A DNA stretch of 64,000 nt. It comes from Euborellia annulipes (lineage: Eukaryota > Arthropoda > Insecta > Dermaptera > Anisolabididae). The position numbers were made by a program, and so were the translations under genes. Where the stretch lies: positions 1-64,000 of the forward strand of contig JAKCPI010024911.1 in NCBI GenBank assembly GCA_023213315.1. Direction: 5' to 3'. The number at the start of each line of letters is the position of its first letter. The stretch's first letter is position 1. This document shows, one piece after another, positions 1 to 10,770 of the stretch. The notes beneath the pieces are model-generated. The model worked only from the letters and a program-made list of their open reading frames with translations, was not told the DNA's origin and searched no databases.

Positions 1-973
1 CACCGACTGAAAATGTTCCTTGAGGCGCTCTTGTAGTGGTCTTAATGTTTCCCCTACATATATAGTATTTTTGTTCTTCTTTTTCATGATTTGCAGGGGA
101 TCGCATACACAACATTCTTCTTTTTGAGTAATTCAGTGCAGGTTTTATTGTTGGTGATATAGCTGAGTGGTCTAATAATCGAGTATGTAACCTCTATCCC
201 AAAAACCCGCAAATGTTGTTTTATAATCTCTGAAAGCTGTGGTATGTAAGGAATCGAGCCTCTTATTCTGGGAACCTCAATTGATTTTTTTTTATTTTTG
301 TTTACTGGATTAAGAGCCTTTTAATTGTTTCATCTATCAACTGCAAGGGATAACCATTATCTGAGAAAGTCTGCACCACGTCCTTTATGTCTTCCTGTGA
401 GCATTGGTGACTGGTTAAGTTATTTGCTCTCTTTATTTCATTTTTGATGAGATTCGTTTTTTGGTATTTAGGGTGATGAGAATGGTAGTTTATTGTCCTT
501 GTCGATTTTTGAGGTTTTTTATATATATTTGTTGAGATTGATCCATCTTGAAGCTTGTTCACTTGGATATCCAGGAACGGAATGCTGTTGTTGTGCTCTT
601 TTTCTATGGAATATTTAACGTTTGGGTGTACAGCGTTAAGTTTTGCAAGCAACTCTGGTACCAATTCTTCTTTCAGGACAACAAGGGAGTCATCGACATA
701 GTAGGCAACAAACTTTAAATCAAACTTTGAAAAAACTTTTTCATGGACGTAATTGACCCATAGATCAGCGAGAAAGGGAGAGGCATTTCCTCCTATAGGG
801 ACGCCTGATGTTTGTTTGTAAAGTATTGTGTCAAACTCAAAAATGTTGGTATTCAGACAGAGGTCAAGGAAGGTGTTGAATTCTTGCCAGTCCATGTTGG
901 TGTGTTGTAGTATTTGGGGCCACTTTTCTTCCATTATTTTTTTGATGATATCTAACGGAATCGAAGGATAAAC
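1..973 (-). pseudogene. Penelope-like element, left (minus) copy, broken RT and GIY-YIG
   Basis: This is the 3' part of a Penelope-like retroelement polyprotein read on the minus strand. It carries the reverse-transcriptase core: a TSGVPIGGNASP block, the catalytic YVDD at about 1.2 kb equivalent, and the PLE-typical IPFLD...NIYKKP...HSHHPKYQK region. Towards position 1 come the linker VYAIPC and the start of a GIY-YIG endonuclease (IYVGETLRPLQERLK). The RT frame is cut near position 320 because an A run is one base shorter than in the right copy. A missing T near position 90 puts a stop after CKS. The N-terminal RT motifs are absent and the copy runs off the window edge. PLE identity is confident; the copy is dead. 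Confidence 0.85.
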
Positions 974-1887
974 ACAACACACCAACATGGACTGGCAAGA
1001 ATTCAACACCTTCCTTGACCTCTGTCTGAATACCAACATTTTTGAGTTTGACACAATACTTTACAAACAAACATCAGGCGTCCCTATAGGAGGAAATGCC
1101 TCTCCCTTTCTCGCTGATCTATGGGTCAATTACGTCCATGAAAAAGTTTTTTCAAAGTTTGATTTAAAGTTTGTTGCCTACTATGTCGATGACTCCCTTG
1201 TTGTCCTGAAAGAAGAATTGGTACCAGAGTTGCTTGCAAAACTTAACGCTGTACACCCAAACGTTAAATATTCCATAGAAAAAGAGCACAACAACAGCAT
1301 TCCGTTCCTGGATATCCAAGTGAACAAGCTTCAAGATGGATCAATCTCAACAAATATATATAAAAAACCTCAAAAATCGACAAGGACAATAAACTACCAT
1401 TCTCATCACCCTAAATACCAAAAAACGAATCTCATCAAAAATGAAATAAAGAGAGCAAATAACTTAACCAGTCACCAATGCTCACAGGAAGACATAAAGG
1501 ACGTGGTGCAGACTTTCTCAGATAATGGTTATCCCTTGCAGTTGATAGATGAAACAATTAAAAAGGCTCTTAATCCAGTAAACAAAATAAAAATAAAAAA
1601 TCAATTGAGGTTCCCAGAATAAGAGGCTCGATTCCTTACATACCACAGCTTTCAGAGATTATAAAACAACATTTGCGGGTTTTTGGGATAGAGGTTACAT
1701 ACTCGATTATTAGACCACTCAGCTATATCACCAACAATAAAACCTGCACTGAATTACTCAAAAAGAAGAATGTTGTGTATGCGATCCCCTGCAAATCATG
1801 TAAAAAGAAGAACAAAAATACTATATATGTAGGGGGAAACATTAAGACCACTACAAGAGCGCCTCAAGGAACATTTTCAGTCGGTGG
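1..1887. repeat. Long inverted duplication of the PLE (arms 1-909 and 974-1887)
   Basis: Positions 1-909 are the reverse complement of 974-1887, apart from a few homopolymer indels. The 64-base spacer (910-973) has upstream RT sequence of the left copy. The left arm reaches the window edge, so the palindrome may extend further. PLEs are known for inverted and tandem partial copies. A palindromic long-read chimera is the main alternative. Confidence 0.9.
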
Positions 1888-2144
1888 CCAAACAAGAACC
1901 GAAAACAGCACTCTCCCAACACGCGCTAGAAGAACACCATGAGTTCGACCTAGAAAACACCAAAATTCTCTACACAGAAAGAGATACGGTAAAAAGACGT
2001 TTTTGTGAAAGTTTTTTTATAAGTGTGTATGACAAACATTCAATCAATCACAAGACAGATATAGAAAGGTCCTCGCTAGTTTACAATAATATTCTAACAA
2101 AAATCAGGAAAGATTTTTATAATATAGAACAATTTACCGGCTAG
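974..2144 (+). pseudogene. Penelope-like element, right (plus) copy, broken RT and GIY-YIG
   Basis: This is a near-identical second copy of the same polyprotein fragment. RT is open from about 987 to 1622, with YVDD at 1182-1193, and starts abruptly inside the domain, so it is 5' truncated. An indel in the A-rich tract near 1590-1605 ends that frame. The linker frame (1625-1840) has VYAIPCKSC, the GIY-like half, followed by IYVGG. The G run at 1832-1836 has five bases where the left copy has four, which breaks the YVGE...LKEHF stretch. The frame resumes at 1884 with the endonuclease C-terminus (ALSQHALEEH, then CESFFI) and stops at 2144. At least two frameshifts make it non-functional. Confidence 0.85.
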
Positions 2145-3003
2145 AAGAGTTTGGAGCTTTTGAATATTCGCGCGAAAAAATAAATAAATAATTCTATTTA
2201 AAAATAAAATAAAATGTTCAATAGTTATTATATTATAAAATATGCTCCACTCTTGGTCGCAAATATATATAAAAAAATTATATAAATATATAACTAAAAA
2301 ATAAAATAAAGTAAATCTTTTTGTACAGTTGTCATCTATCATATTTTAGAAAAATCATTACTAATTTCACTTATAAAAAAACGAATTGCTACACGTGCTA
2401 ATTAAAATCAAAAATTGAATTCTTAAAACTGATAAAATAAAATTGCTCAATCACGGATAATTGTAAAGCCAAAACCCAGGTAAAATAAATAAATATGACA
2501 CATACAGATATGTACATAGGTTTTCATTAGGATCAAATAATTTCCGACAAAATATATACCTTCATGACTCAGGAGAATTCTCCGTTAGAAATAACCTATA
2601 AAAAAATTTGACAATTCTAATGAAAACCTATATCCTAATAAAATTTATAAATATGAAAAATAAACAGAAAAATACAACCTTGGTTTCAGTTATAAAAAGA
2701 ACATCACTAAACTGAGTTCTGGCTACATCTCTTTTAAAAAAACTTTTTCCTCATTTTAACTGCCAATTGTCGTCACACAATTTTTCCCAAAATACTAAAT
2801 TGGGATAAAAAGATACAAGGAGTCATAGGATCTTATTGGTAAATATAATGAAAAAATATGAAAACCTTTGTATAATTTAAACTAATTATTTTACATTCTG
2901 ACAAAAAAGAAAAAAATCTTTTTATTTATATACACTATTTGATATTGAAAACATGAGAGAAAAAAAGAACTTGTTTTTATTTAGCTGTAAACCTGTATTA
3001 TGT
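2145..3003. other. A+T-rich PLE 3' flank, no gene
   Basis: Very A+T-rich DNA after the PLE stop codon, probably 3' UTR and flank. A short imperfect inverted repeat with AGGTTTTCATTA and TAATGAAAACCT lies at 2518-2632. I see no convincing coding sequence. Confidence 0.5.
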
Positions 3004-3075
3004 AAATTGTTCACAGGCCTGAAGATGGGGGATACCTCGAAACTGTAGCTACAGTCGCCAAATGCCAATAAATCC
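3004..3075 (+). other. Hammerhead-like core motif (single copy)
   Basis: CCTGAAGATGG, a short stem-loop, then CCTCGAAACTG, followed by CCAATAAATCC. It fits the core shared by the palindromic elements further right. It lies 0.9 kb downstream of the PLE stop and could be part of that element's terminal repeat. Confidence 0.4.
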
Positions 3076-4425
3076 TACATAAAAAAACACATTGTTTTTA
3101 TTCTTTGTTCATCGCCACCTGAATACAACAGAATAAGCTTCCGCACATTCTAATTAATAAAAGAATATTATTTTCCTTATATAAGCTCATTAAAAAAAAA
3201 AAATCACAATGGGAAAAATACATATTTGTTTTTAATAGACATAAAATTTTCAGAACATTGCCCCCACCCCTGCCCACCCATACACCTCTGGTCACCATGA
3301 GTTGATCTATAATTTTATTTTACAAATGTTTCCGCAGTTTGTAATTGAATTAATTCATGACAATTCATGATTAATAATTAATTTTTCAACCAGATTTCTG
3401 TTTATTAGTAAAAACAATATTATTATAATGAATTAATGGATTTCATTCTTTTTTTTAAATATTATAGGTATAGTTTGAATATTTTAAAAATTCTAATATT
3501 AGTTTATATTGAAATTAAAATATAATAGGAATTTAAAAAATTTGAAATTTGCTCACCAGTTGAGAGATTCGAAGAAAACTGGCGTGGAGACGATGTCTTC
3601 TTAGGTCTGCTCTCTCAGCCTTACTGACGAGAAGTAGAAGTTGAGGCTAGGTTTCTTGGCCTGTCGACAAGTTACAACAAGCATTAGAACACATAGAAAA
3701 GTATATCTATATATATATAAGTCTGTAGGTGGGGATGATAACGTAATTAGTGATTATTATTTGATCACCCAATTCAATGAAATTCTTAGAGGTGTTTAAA
3801 AAAATTTATATATATTAAAAAAATGAAATTGTACACGTACATTCGCGTATATCTTGGAAAAAAAAATATAGCCTTAATATAAAATATTTTTTAATAGGGA
3901 ACGTGTATGATAAAGTAGATTTATATGGCGATTAATTTTATATAAATAAATGTCAATTTATTATCGAATGCAGGTGTTAAAGACAGATACAAGGGCGGAT
4001 GGCACCTGTGTCTAACAGAAATTAAGCCTTCTTAACAGTTACGGGTTTCATTAGCAGCGGCGGCCGTCAAAGAGAAAGAGCCACCAAGATGATGGACCAA
4101 CAGCAACGTTGTCAAATCCCTCAATGTCAAATAAACTCGGTATGAAATTTCATACATAATACATGAGCAATATGCGGTCGGTTATGTGTGTGTTTTGTTT
4201 ATATTTAGATTCGCCAAACATCAAAGTGTGTTGCATCATGTGCTAAGAAATTTTAAGTGTCCTCCGCCTTCTATTATCATACATGCACAAGTTGTTGCTT
4301 GTCTTTCTATCTTTTACGACATTTCAAGAATAGGAAATTAATCTTTGGAGAACTCCCTCGCCTCAGGGAGCAGAGAACATCCCTATAGGTATTCGGTAAA
4401 TTTTCTATAAGAGGGAGTAGGAACG
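3076..4425. other. No recognised gene; one possible short 5' exon
   Basis: Mostly A+T-rich. A less A+T-rich patch at 4030-4140 has ATG at 4089, with CACCAAG before it, and 17 codons (starting MMDQQQRC) ending at a possible donor, TCG|GTATGA at 4139/4140. No homology is recognised, so the exon idea is weak. The patch at 3550-3680 is likewise unassigned. Confidence 0.2.
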
Positions 4426-5280
4426 AAGCTGTTACGCATATTTTTGCCGATAAGATGGCGTTGTGTCTTAAAAAAGTAAGCCAAAAAAAACATCTATTAT
4501 GAAAATTTGCCAGTTAATAATTTAATTCATTTGGTTGATTTTCATTGATCTTTTAACAATGAATACTTTATAAATGTTATTTTATATTATGTATCATTTA
4601 TAAAAGCATAAAAATATATAAAAATAGAGGTCAGATATAGGTTAATAGGGGATCTGATAATACCGGCTGTTAGACTAGCCTGCCATCTTTTGCAAGAGTG
4701 CTGAACTATTTGACAGTTATATATCATCTAAACTTACTTTAAATTTTTCTTAATTAATATGTGATTAATAATAATAATAAATTCATTTTTAAATTTAAAA
4801 AAATTTAAAATGATTGTAACAGTTTGTTTTTCTGTATTTGCTTGATTACAAAAAAATTAATTTTCATAATTTTTTGATAAGACATTAAAAAAGTTATAAC
4901 TTTCTGTCCCAATAATCCATTATGAATTTAATTCATTAGAAAAAACCATCATTGAAAAATTCCTTATAATAGTTTAGTTTTTTTTTTTTTTTAATACGTT
5001 TAGATCAAGGGCGGATACAGGGGGGGGGTAAAGGGGGTGATTACCCCCCCCCCGAGATTCGAAAAAATACCTTTTTTTCGCAAAAAAATTTATTTTTAAT
5101 GTAAAATTTTTAAAATTAATACTTAAAAATTTGATGTGTATTTATATTCTGGCAAACAAGTACAGAATGCGCTTTTAAATTGCCGAAATTAAAAAAAAAT
5201 AGTGTGCTGTGCGACGAGTCACACCAGATTACCCCCCCCCCGAGAAACACCTCTGGATCCGCCCTTGGTTTAGATGGCCA
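4426..5280 (+). repeat. Interspersed repeat family B, copy 1 (interrupted)
   Basis: This matches 17475-18056 almost end to end: AAGCTGTTA...TTTTTGCCGATAAGATG at the start, a central TAATATGTRATTAATAAT block, TGTAACAGTTTGTTTTTCTG, and the end ACGTTTAGAYGGCCA. The copy is split by the hAT-type MITE at 5006-5267. No coding capacity is seen. Confidence 0.75.
5006..5267 (+). mobile_element. hAT-type MITE, CAAGGGCGGAT termini, 8-bp TSD
   Basis: The termini are CAAGGGCGGATACAG and CTGGATCCGCCCTTG. They are flanked by the perfect 8-bp duplication GTTTAGAT at 4998-5005 and 5268-5275. The uninterrupted sequence survives in family B copy 2 as ACGTTTAGACGGCCA. Poly-G and poly-C lie inside the ends. The interior near 5200-5232 contains GCACGACGAGTCACACC-like sequence matching half of the family A hairpin. 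Confidence 0.85.
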
Positions 5281-6030
5281 CTCCTACTCACCCATAAGAC
5301 CAAAGGAAATATTAAATTTGTTTTTGGTTCTATTATGGATGCAAGTTAACATCAAAGCTTTAGTAGAAAACGTTAAAAATTTATTTTATTTTTTACAACA
5401 CCTACTGGTTATATTATAAATTCACTCACTCATATATGATGATGGTCACATCACCTCTCTGGTTATTTTAATAAATAGAATAATTAACTTTTTTTGCAGG
5501 AAATTTAAGATTATTATTACGACGATGATGATATTTTTTTAATGTTTGTTTTTTTTTATATTAAATAATGGAATTTTTAATATTTTTTTTTTTTTTGACA
5601 TTATAAATGTAGTGTAGTTTGAAATAAAAATAATAATAAACGTTATTTTTTAATTGCCCTATAATATGTCAGAGGGTGTTCAAAAATAAAACAAACATTT
5701 AGGTATATTTACTTTAGGAATTTTTATTTATTTATTTTTATGTTATATTCTAATTTTTTTTAGAGATGGATATGTATGTATGTACTGTATATAGCAGATG
5801 CATTTAAAATTTAATGAAAATTTTAATTCTCGATTTTATAGAAATTGGTAGAATTTATTTTAATTTTATTAAGTTCCTGTCTTTTACATGATTAGTGGTT
5901 TGATTAATGTTGTGATAAATAAAATGTATATTTTAGACTTTAATCAATACGTACAAATTATATTCTTTACGTTAATAGTTATTCATATGCTATTCAATTA
6001 AAGTTAATAAATTTTCATAGGATACTAATA
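5281..6030. other. A+T-rich, no gene
   Basis: Long T runs and A+T-rich sequence. I see neither a gene nor a bounded repeat. Confidence 0.5.
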
Positions 6031-6165
6031 TTAAGGGGCGAGTCTCGAAAAACTGTTATTAGCCGATTGAGAAGCTGGCTACTCTAAGCGGCAAGAGATG
6101 GCGTTAGTTCTGCCCATAGGGAAACAAGCGTTTTATTCCATTTTATTTGAAAGATTGCACCTCTT
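6031..6165 (-). mobile_element. Truncated TTAA MITE (GGTGCGCGTCTCG family)
   Basis: TTAAGGGGCGAGTCTCGAAAAAC followed by GGCAAGAGATGGCGTTAG matches the reverse complement of the right end of the full copies at 10771-11175 and 23021-23425. The other end is missing. Confidence 0.6.
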
Positions 6166-6566
6166 ACATTAGTTAAGCCTTATACCGAACTTTGGATCTT
6201 TGCTAACAAACTACGATCTGAATTGTTATTTAACCCTTTAACGCCTACCGTGATCATATGATCACGCGAAAAAAAGTGTTTTTTAAATAGTTTTTAAATC
6301 CATTTAGAGGTTATTATTTTTTTCTTAGAAAGATGGATTTGACCAAAGATAGTTCAAAGCTTTTTTTTTTTTTTTTAATGATATTTCATTTAATTAGACC
6401 ATATTAAATATATTCAAGTTGTTATTTGAAAAAAAAAAATGAAAAAATTTATTCCGGCGTTAAAGGGTTAATCATATGATTAACTTAAATAGAACTGAAA
6501 AGGCTCGAAAATTATAGTCAACTAGCTTATAGCTATAGCTAGTTAATTAGAACTGAAGCAACGAGA
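6166..6566 (+). repeat. Interspersed repeat family C, copy 1 (interrupted)
   Basis: This matches the reverse complement of 30206-30365. Shared blocks are TTATACCGAACTTTGG, CAAACTACGATCTG and TAGCTAGTTAATTAGAACTG. It is interrupted by the TTAA MITE at 6230-6471. Confidence 0.7.
6230..6471. mobile_element. piggyBac-type MITE, TTAA TSD
   Basis: The termini CCCTTTAACGCC and GGCGTTAAAGGG lie between TTAA at 6230-6233 and TTAA at 6468-6471. A paralogous empty site in the family C copy near 30.3 kb has a single TTAA at the equivalent place, supporting insertion at TTAA. The interior is A+T-rich and non-coding, with TGATCATATGATCA near the left end. Confidence 0.85.
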
Positions 6567-7415
6567 CCCTAAATCAAACATGGAGTGAGAAAGGGACAGA
6601 AGACAGGCACATGAAGATTCAACTACTGAGTTATTTTTGGTTTATTTTATTTTTTGCTTCATTTTATGGCTTAATTCCATCCATCGTTCCCACGCCTATG
6701 AACGCAGAAAGAAAGCAAGCTTGATTGTTTGCCTAAGTACCAGGGGATATTATTAAATTCCCACAATTCAGCTAGTTCTACACACTTGATTGTTTGCACT
6801 TAAACTTATTGAAAGTATACATTTCCAAAAAAGAATGTTTTTCAAATTTGTATGAATACAAATCTTTTGCCTCAAATAAAAAATTCCCGATTATAAAGGC
6901 TACATTTCTGTTTGAAATTATTCACCTTGATTTCTCTTAGCCTCTTATTATGATAAATATTTTAAGAGCCTCAATCAATCCACCCCTCAAGGGCTTAAGC
7001 TGAAGGAATTTTGAACTAATAAAAGAGCTCTGATAAGAAAGTTAACGTTTTATTAAATAGCGATTTAGAGAGCGCAACCATCCCCACTCTCAGTTCGCTG
7101 ACATTTCTACACTCGAGATCAAAGGAAATTGCGAAATTCTATTCTTGATTAAAAATTAATTTATAACTCCCACCCTTATTCTTTTTCGCTCTGGAAATAA
7201 TTTTTTTTTTTTAATTTTGGTATTAAAGGAAAAACAGTTTAAAAGATTTCAATTACTTGAAGTGGTTTTTTGATGGTGGGTTGAATACACATATTATGTA
7301 CAATATTAGGCCTATAACAAGTCTAATAAAAATAATATTTAATTTTATTTGATCGTAAATATAAAATAATATATTGGGAAAGTATTATTATCTAGAAATC
7401 TAGACCAACAATTTT
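6567..7415. other. No gene recognised
   Basis: Mixed A+T-rich DNA with a few G+C-richer patches (6660-6740, 7060-7110). I recognise no coding exon or repeat. Confidence 0.45.
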
Positions 7416-7441
7416 TACTTTCTCTTACCTATGTATATATG

Positions 7442-7480
<39 letters not shown>

Positions 7481-8108
7481 AAGTATTGGATTCATGTCAA
7501 AAATTCGATTTCGAGATTTTGATGGATCTTCACGTTTTGAGGTCCCCTGAATCCAAAAACTGGTTTTCGCGACATGGTCTGTCTGTCTGTCGTGTGTGTC
7601 TGTGTGTGTTCAATTTTAAGCATGAAGGAATTGAGCTATGATGCTGAAATTTTATATTTAAGTTAAACACCCCCCGGGACCGAAAAAATAAGCTTTTAAT
7701 CAAAATCGGCCAAAGATTACTAGTACTTTACTGATTGTACTTTTTCAGTTTTTTTCGATTTTCTCAAAATTTGCTCCAACGATTTTTTTTTTTAAATTCA
7801 AAAATTAATTATTTTTTAGATGCTCTTTAAAATGTATATTCTCATTTTGCAATTGAAATCTTCTGAAGACCACTTTACTCTTGTATTTCATAGGGAAGAT
7901 AGGAGAAATGGTTGCCATGGTAACAAAATATAAATATTTTCCCATACTTATAAATTTTACATTTGAATTCATATGTTCCGTACTGTCGAGAACTAAATAT
8001 ATGTCGACACAAAAAATCTGGTGTGACAAGCACAGTACACAACTTTCGATTACCGAAGGTAAGAGAAAGTTGTGTGCTGTGCGCCAGTCACACCAGATTT
8101 TTTTTATA
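7416..8108 (+). mobile_element. Family A element, full copy
   Basis: The order that defines family A is clear here: ACTTTCTCTTACC, a TA-rich tract (7440-7476), AGAGAAAGTATTGGATTCATG, a GTCT/GT microsatellite (7578-7610), CTAGTACTTTACTG, GGTTGCCATGGTAAC, then the hairpin at 8016-8104. The hairpin arms are AAATCTGGTGTGAC and GTCACACCAGATTT, and the loop side repeats GGTAAGAGAAAGT. It is non-coding; short frames across it recur only because the repeat is conserved. Confidence 0.8.
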
Positions 8109-8197
8109 TATCTTTACGTTTCAAATCATAAGGGCTCCAGAAATGCAAAAAAGTCCAAGTCTTAATGCACTTTCCTTTCGTACCTAAGTCTATACAA

Positions 8198-8282
8198 GGG
8201 TGTGTGAGTGTGTGGGTGTGTGTGGGTGTGGGGGGGTGTGTGTGGGGGTGTGTGTGTGTGTGGGTGTGGGGGGTGTGTGTGG

Positions 8283-8315
<33 letters not shown>

Positions 8316-8318
8316 GCT
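8198..8318. repeat. (TG)n / G-rich microsatellite
   Basis: An imperfect TG repeat with GGG interruptions, ending in TATATATA. Confidence 0.9.
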
Positions 8319-8351
8319 TTTTACTTTACTTAAATTTCGGAAAGTATTAAG

Positions 8352-8656
8352 ATGAGGTTTGACAAATTAATATCTTCATCTTCCCAGCATCCCTATGCTG
8401 TTCAGATCACGACTAACAGAACAAAACAATTTCATTCTTCCTTTCTCCCCATGACCTCCCGTGATTGGAACAAGCTCCCTGCGTCTATCTTCCCCAAAAC
8501 TTACAATCTTCAGACTTTCAAGTCTAACCTCAACAGGCATCTTCTCAGTTCCCGCAGTTGAGTTTCCCCTTTATGCTTCTCCTTTTGTTTTTATTTTCTT
8601 CCTGGCTGCATGTGACTATTGGTCATTATAGGTCTTCGGACCTTATGCACCCATTC

Positions 8657-8690
<34 letters not shown>
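8352..8690 (+). pseudogene. LINE 3' tail: ORF2 C-terminus with poly-A
   Basis: The frame 8352-8561 ends in SRDWNKLPASIF...TFKSNLNRHLL and a stop. The RDWN-LP and F-K-L pattern is typical of the C-terminal end of non-LTR retrotransposon ORF2 proteins (Jockey/CR1-like clades). About 95 bases of 3' UTR follow, then a long A run (8659-8689). A sister copy lies on the minus strand at 50154-50446. It is strongly 5' truncated, with the RT and endonuclease domains missing, so it is a dead fragment. The clade is uncertain. Confidence 0.7.
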
Positions 8691-8691
<1 letters not shown>

Positions 8692-8875
8692 GTCCTAAAT
8701 GGTCGTAGGAAGATATCAGGAACATCAAGGGAGTGGTAAATTATTATCGTGGACCATAGTATTTCTGGAACAAATCCTTTAAAACTCAGTAATAATAATT
8801 AAGAAGTTTGTTTCGACTTCTATATATAGATCAAAACTCACAAAACTCGATTTACTAGAATTGGATTTATTCTTA

Positions 8876-9450
8876 AAAATCTGGTGTGACTGGTCTCATA
8901 CAACTTTCTCTAACCTTCGGTAATCGAAAGTTGTGTTCTGTGCTTATCACACCAGATTTTACGTGTCGAGATGTATTTAGTTCCCGGCAGTAGGGAATAT
9001 TTGAATTCAGATGTAAAATTTATAAGTATGGGAAAATATTTATATTTTGTTACCATGGCAACCATTTCTCCTATCTTTCCTATGAAGTACAAGAGTAAAG
9101 TGGTCTTCAGAAGATTTCAATGGCAAAATGAGAATATACATTTTAAAGAGCATCTAAAAAATAACTGATTTTTGAATTTTAATCAAAATTGGGGAGCGAA
9201 TTTTGAAAAAATCGAAAAAAATTGAAAAAGTACATCAGTAATGTACTAGTACTTTTTGGCCGATTTTGATTAAAAGCTTATTTTCACGGTCCAGGAGGGT
9301 ACAAAACTTAAATATATAATTTCAACCTCCTAACTCAATTCCTTCATGCTTAAAATTGGATACACGGAGACAGATGTTGCGAAAACCACTTTTTTGGATT
9401 CAGGGAACCTCAAAACGTGTATATCCATCAAAATCTCGACAACTCTCGAC
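8876..9450 (-). mobile_element. Family A element, reverse copy, outer end missing
   Basis: It starts with the hairpin (8878-8958, CTGGTGTGAC...CACACCAGATTTT), then TTACCATGGCAACC and GTACTAGTAC, and ends after ATCCATCAAAATCTCGAC without the TA-rich terminus. Confidence 0.75.
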
Positions 9451-9524
9451 AATGGAAGGTAAATAAATTTTTTATCTTTTTGGTCGGGAAGCAAATCTCT
9501 ATCACTACCAAAAAGGCTAATTAA

Positions 9525-9839
9525 TAGGAACCGACCGAATATTCGGTTTCGGCCAAAAAGTAGCCGAAACCTGACTCTGAAAAGATGGGATGAGACTCGC
9601 ATGCAAAAAAAGGTCAAATGATTTGCACTTGAGGGGAAAAAATTTAGTCTCCCTAAAAAAAAGGTAAAATGATTTTCATGGGAGGAAAAAAAATTTCAAA
9701 AAAAAAAAAACAAAAAGGCAAAATGATATAAATTTTTTATAGGTAATACAAGTTTCGGTTTCGGTTACGGTTTCGGCTGAAACTAAGGTTGAGGCCGAAT
9801 ATTCGGTTTCGGTTGAAAATCTTGTTTCGGTCGGACCTA
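9525..9839. mobile_element. MITE with CCGAAAC-rich ends, ATTAA TSD
   Basis: The termini TAGGAACCGACCGAA and TTTCGGTCGGACCTA are inverted repeats, flanked by ATTAA at 9520-9524 and 9840-9844. The subterminal parts repeat GAATATTCGGTTTCGG. The interior is A-rich and non-coding. Confidence 0.75.
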
Positions 9840-9844
9840 ATTAA

Positions 9845-10770
9845 CTCTGTTCAAGGGCCAATATTTTAAAAATTCTCCATAATAAAACACTATCATTACT
9901 AGACCAGCAATGCCTCCAAAGTTAGAAAAATTTTCAAGAAAAATAATTAATATTTGATTATCGATATCAGAGGAGAATCTAATTAATGAATATCAGCTAT
10001 GGTGTATGTATACATTTTTTTTAAATTGAATGCTTAATTCCCAGAATAGAGCCAAATTATCCCTAATAGGTAAAATGAACCAGGGGTGAAAACCTCTCTC
10101 TCTCTCTCTCTCATCGCTACATCAAGAAGAAAACGAAGGGAAGTTGATTATCGCTCTGTTGCCGTTTGTAATTAAAATATTCGTAACGTAAGGCATTAAC
10201 ATACGCAATTTAATTAAACGAGATGAGCGTTAATGTTTGATAGTGGAATAATAATATAGGTTGATTAAATTTGGAGTGGATGAATATGAAAATGTCTTCG
10301 TAAATTTGAAGGAGTGAGAACAATTTAGTCATAGTGATGGAAAGGCGATGTAATTTCACCAGGAGGTGGAGGTGTTGGGATTCGTCAGGATGGGTGGAGA
10401 GATAGAGAGATGTGGGAGCAGGGATTTATATTGGCACCGTATTTCTCCCTGTGGGGTTGGGCCTGGTTGATTCGAAAAAGAGAAGGGAGAGGCGTGACTG
10501 ACACTCCACGACACAACCGAGGGTAACGATTCGTCCCGTAGAGCCAATATTGCTCATAGGGGGCGATTTACTGACCCTATTGAATTTGACTGACACCGGG
10601 TGGTTCAAAAGAAGAAAAAAAAACAATAAAGACAAAGACAAATAGAGGCATGTCAAATACAATATATCAATTTTTTTAAATTCTACAAAATGAAAGTATA
10701 AAAATTTGAACTTAAATATACAAAATTATACAGTAAAGGTATATGTTCCAAAATATTTATTAATTATATA
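9845..10770. other. No gene recognised; (CT)n at 10097
   Basis: Contains a short CT microsatellite (10097-10112). A moderately G+C-richer stretch at 10340-10600 has no recognisable product on either strand. Confidence 0.4.

Noticed and set aside
864..1070. Minus frame at the PLE palindrome centre
   Set aside because: It is the shadow of the RT frame across the inverted junction.
8013..8105. CTGGTGTGAC hairpins as tRNA genes or a CRISPR array
   Set aside because: There are no pol III boxes or cloverleaf, and the copies are dispersed within transposons, not a spaced array.
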